Part shown: positions 63,269 to 64,000 of the stretch, in pieces
Position numbering within the stretch: the first letter of the stretch is position 1
Layout of the letters: every line of letters starts with the position of its first letter
The notes under the pieces: generated by a model
What the model was told of the DNA's origin: nothing
The model's database searches: none
The model's input: the letters and a program-made list of their open reading frames with translations, nothing else
Position numbers and translations under genes: made by a program
DNA from: RBG-13-68-16 sp041494245
GTDB taxonomy: Bacteria; Acidobacteriota; Thermoanaerobaculia; Thermoanaerobaculales; Thermoanaerobaculaceae
DNA: 64,000 nt
NCBI GenBank assembly: GCA_041494245.1
Contig: JBGQAK010000005.1
Span: 124,001-188,000 of the forward strand
Direction of reading: 5' to 3'

Positions 63269-63655
63269 TCACCTTCGGGGAACGAAGGTGATCGGGGTGC
63301 TGGGCGGCACCCGCAACACGACCTGCTGCTCACCGCTTTGCAGCGTGACGAGGTGGACGTTGCTGTCTGGCTCCGGCTCGACAGCGGTGACGACCCACCC
63401 CGAGCCCGCCGACAGGCCCGACTCCGACCAGAACTTCTGGAAGCGGAGCTGATAGGATTCAAGCCCGGCCATGTCGAGCTTCTCGACGTTCTCCGACCAC
63501 AGGCCGATGGCCTTCTGCTCATCGTTGTCGGCCATCGCCCGGACTACAGCCTCCGCCCGCATCTGAGCGACGCGCGCCCCCTGCTTCTTGTCCCAGGCCT
63601 TAAAGCCGTAGATGCCGGCCGCGATCACAATTATCGCCACGAGGATCTTCTTCAT
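63269..63655 (-). CDS. Small membrane-anchored or exported protein of unknown function
   Basis: A 128-residue protein with a hydrophobic N-terminus MKKILVAIIVIAAGIYGF that could be a signal anchor, then a helical region (KQGARVAQMRAEAVVRAM) and a beta-strand-rich C-terminal half with SGWVVTAVEPEPDSNVHLV. No family is recognised. ATG 63655-63653 follows GGAGGCTCACC. It lies between ettA pieces G and F. Confidence 0.65.
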   Translation of the reverse strand: MKKILVAIIVIAAGIYGFKAWDKKQGARVAQMRAEAVVRAMADNDEQKAIGLWSENVEKLDMAGLESYQLRFQKFWSESGLSAGSGWVVTAVEPEPDSNVHLVTLQSGEQQVVLRVPPSTPITFVPRR

Positions 63656-63815
63656 GGTGAGCCTCCGCTCCTCCGAGCATACCGCTGCTGCGTTCGACGT
63701 GCGCTATTCGCGCGGCGCCGGGTATCTTTCTCCCCTGTTGATTCCCGCCACCACTGAGACATGGGCGCTGATCGTAGGAGCTCATCGCCCGTGATCCGCC
63801 GGCGCCGAAGATCGC

Positions 63816-63862
63816 GGTGCGGTCGAGGAACCAGCGGTCGTGGGAGATGACGGCCGCACAGC
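63816..63862 (-). pseudogene. ettA: ettA 3'-end relic G (H-loop segment)
   Basis: The minus frame reads CCAAVISHDRWFLDRTA and then departs to GAGGSRAMSSYDQ. It keeps the H-loop core only. The paired C-terminal tail is relic F, about 570 nt away across the gene at 63269-63655. Confidence 0.72.
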
Positions 63863-63897
63863 AGACGAGGTCTGTCCTCGTGAGGAAGCCTGACGAA

Positions 63898-63922
63898 AGG
63901 TGAGATAGTAGTACCTGGTACC
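63898..63922 (-). repeat. Inverted copy of GGTACC/ATCTCACC element
   Basis: The minus strand reads GGGTACCAGGTACTACTATC, TCACC, nearly identical to 17426-17447 on the plus strand. Confidence 0.55.
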
Positions 63923-63963
63923 CGTCCTGAGCCAGTAAGGGTAATGACCTTGTTCGAGACGGG

Positions 63964-63993
63964 TTTGTCAACTTCGCCGGACCTGGTACCCCA
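63964..63993 (+). repeat. GCCGGACCTGG repeat, third copy
   Basis: TTTGTCAACTTCGCCGGACC followed by TGGTACCCCA. It matches 57539-57567 closely, including TTTGTCAACT. Confidence 0.6.
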
Positions 63994-64000
63994 CCCCGAC

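Larger units (their letters stand above)
63656..64000. other. Gap with ettA relic G and two repeat types
   Basis: Contains ettA fragment G (63816-63862), the inverted GGTACC/ATCTCACC element (63898-63922) and a GCCGGACCTGG repeat (63964-63993). No intact gene is supported up to the window end. Confidence 0.5.

Noticed and set aside
49606..63862. Functional ettA gene or genes
   Set aside because: No fragment has Walker A, signature motif and H-loop together; all are short, frame-broken or missing segments.

Overview
The window is about 68-70% GC bacterial DNA, densely coded and almost free of tRNA, rRNA and classical transposase genes. The gene content (a Ser/Thr kinase fused to TolB-like and TPR domains, a sortilin/BNR-repeat secreted protein, S9 and M20 peptidases, a TMTC-type membrane TPR protein, secreted beta-lactamase-fold and metallo-beta-lactamase-fold hydrolases) suggests an environmental Acidobacteriota-like organism (Thermoanaerobaculia or Vicinamibacteria type). 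This is an inference from gene families, not a phylogeny. Layout: 0.3-5.7 kb holds a membrane gluzincin peptidase, a PAP2 phosphatase with an altered catalytic motif, an ACC-synthase-like aminotransferase, an ExoD protein and a metallophosphoesterase. 5.8-8.5 kb is a two-gene aromatic operon (trpB2, DAHP synthase) preceded by what reads as a complete tryptophan attenuator: a 30-codon leader peptide with Trp-Trp-Trp-Tyr and mutually exclusive antiterminator and terminator stems. 8.5-11.2 kb has tspO, a truncated DUF2177 gene and a B12-binding radical SAM enzyme behind a palindromic operator candidate. 11.2-17.5 kb is a defence-like island: a MmeI-type fused restriction-methylation enzyme in an operon with a HEPN-type protein, a second HEPN-type protein, an HNH protein and a broken relE toxin. 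17.6-49.4 kb is mostly ordinary chromosomal and secretory metabolism: BNR protein, peptidases (HtrA, M20, S9), PLP enzymes, DEAD-box helicase divergent from an RRM protein, aldo/keto reductase, RNA methyltransferase, acyl-CoA dehydrogenase, serine hydrolase, HAD, SDR and PhoD phosphatase. 49.4-64 kb is unusual. Each gene or gene pair here (flavin-dependent NMO/PfaD-like oxidoreductase, XDH-type molybdoenzyme, TMTC protein, NmrA-like, unknown secreted protein, OsmC, kinase-TPR, small secreted protein) is separated from its neighbours by short debris of two kinds: fragments of the 3' end of ettA (ABC-F ATPase), always on the minus strand, and short GGTACC-rich repeats. At least seven ettA pieces and about ten GGTACC-type repeat copies are visible. 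One gene lies between inverted copies, one between direct copies, and one inside a split ettA tail. This cassette-like layout is the strongest candidate for an undescribed system; the trp attenuator is the clearest regulatory element. Several genes without a Shine-Dalgarno sequence carry a TAnnnT box 6-8 nt before the start codon, which suggests frequent leaderless transcripts.
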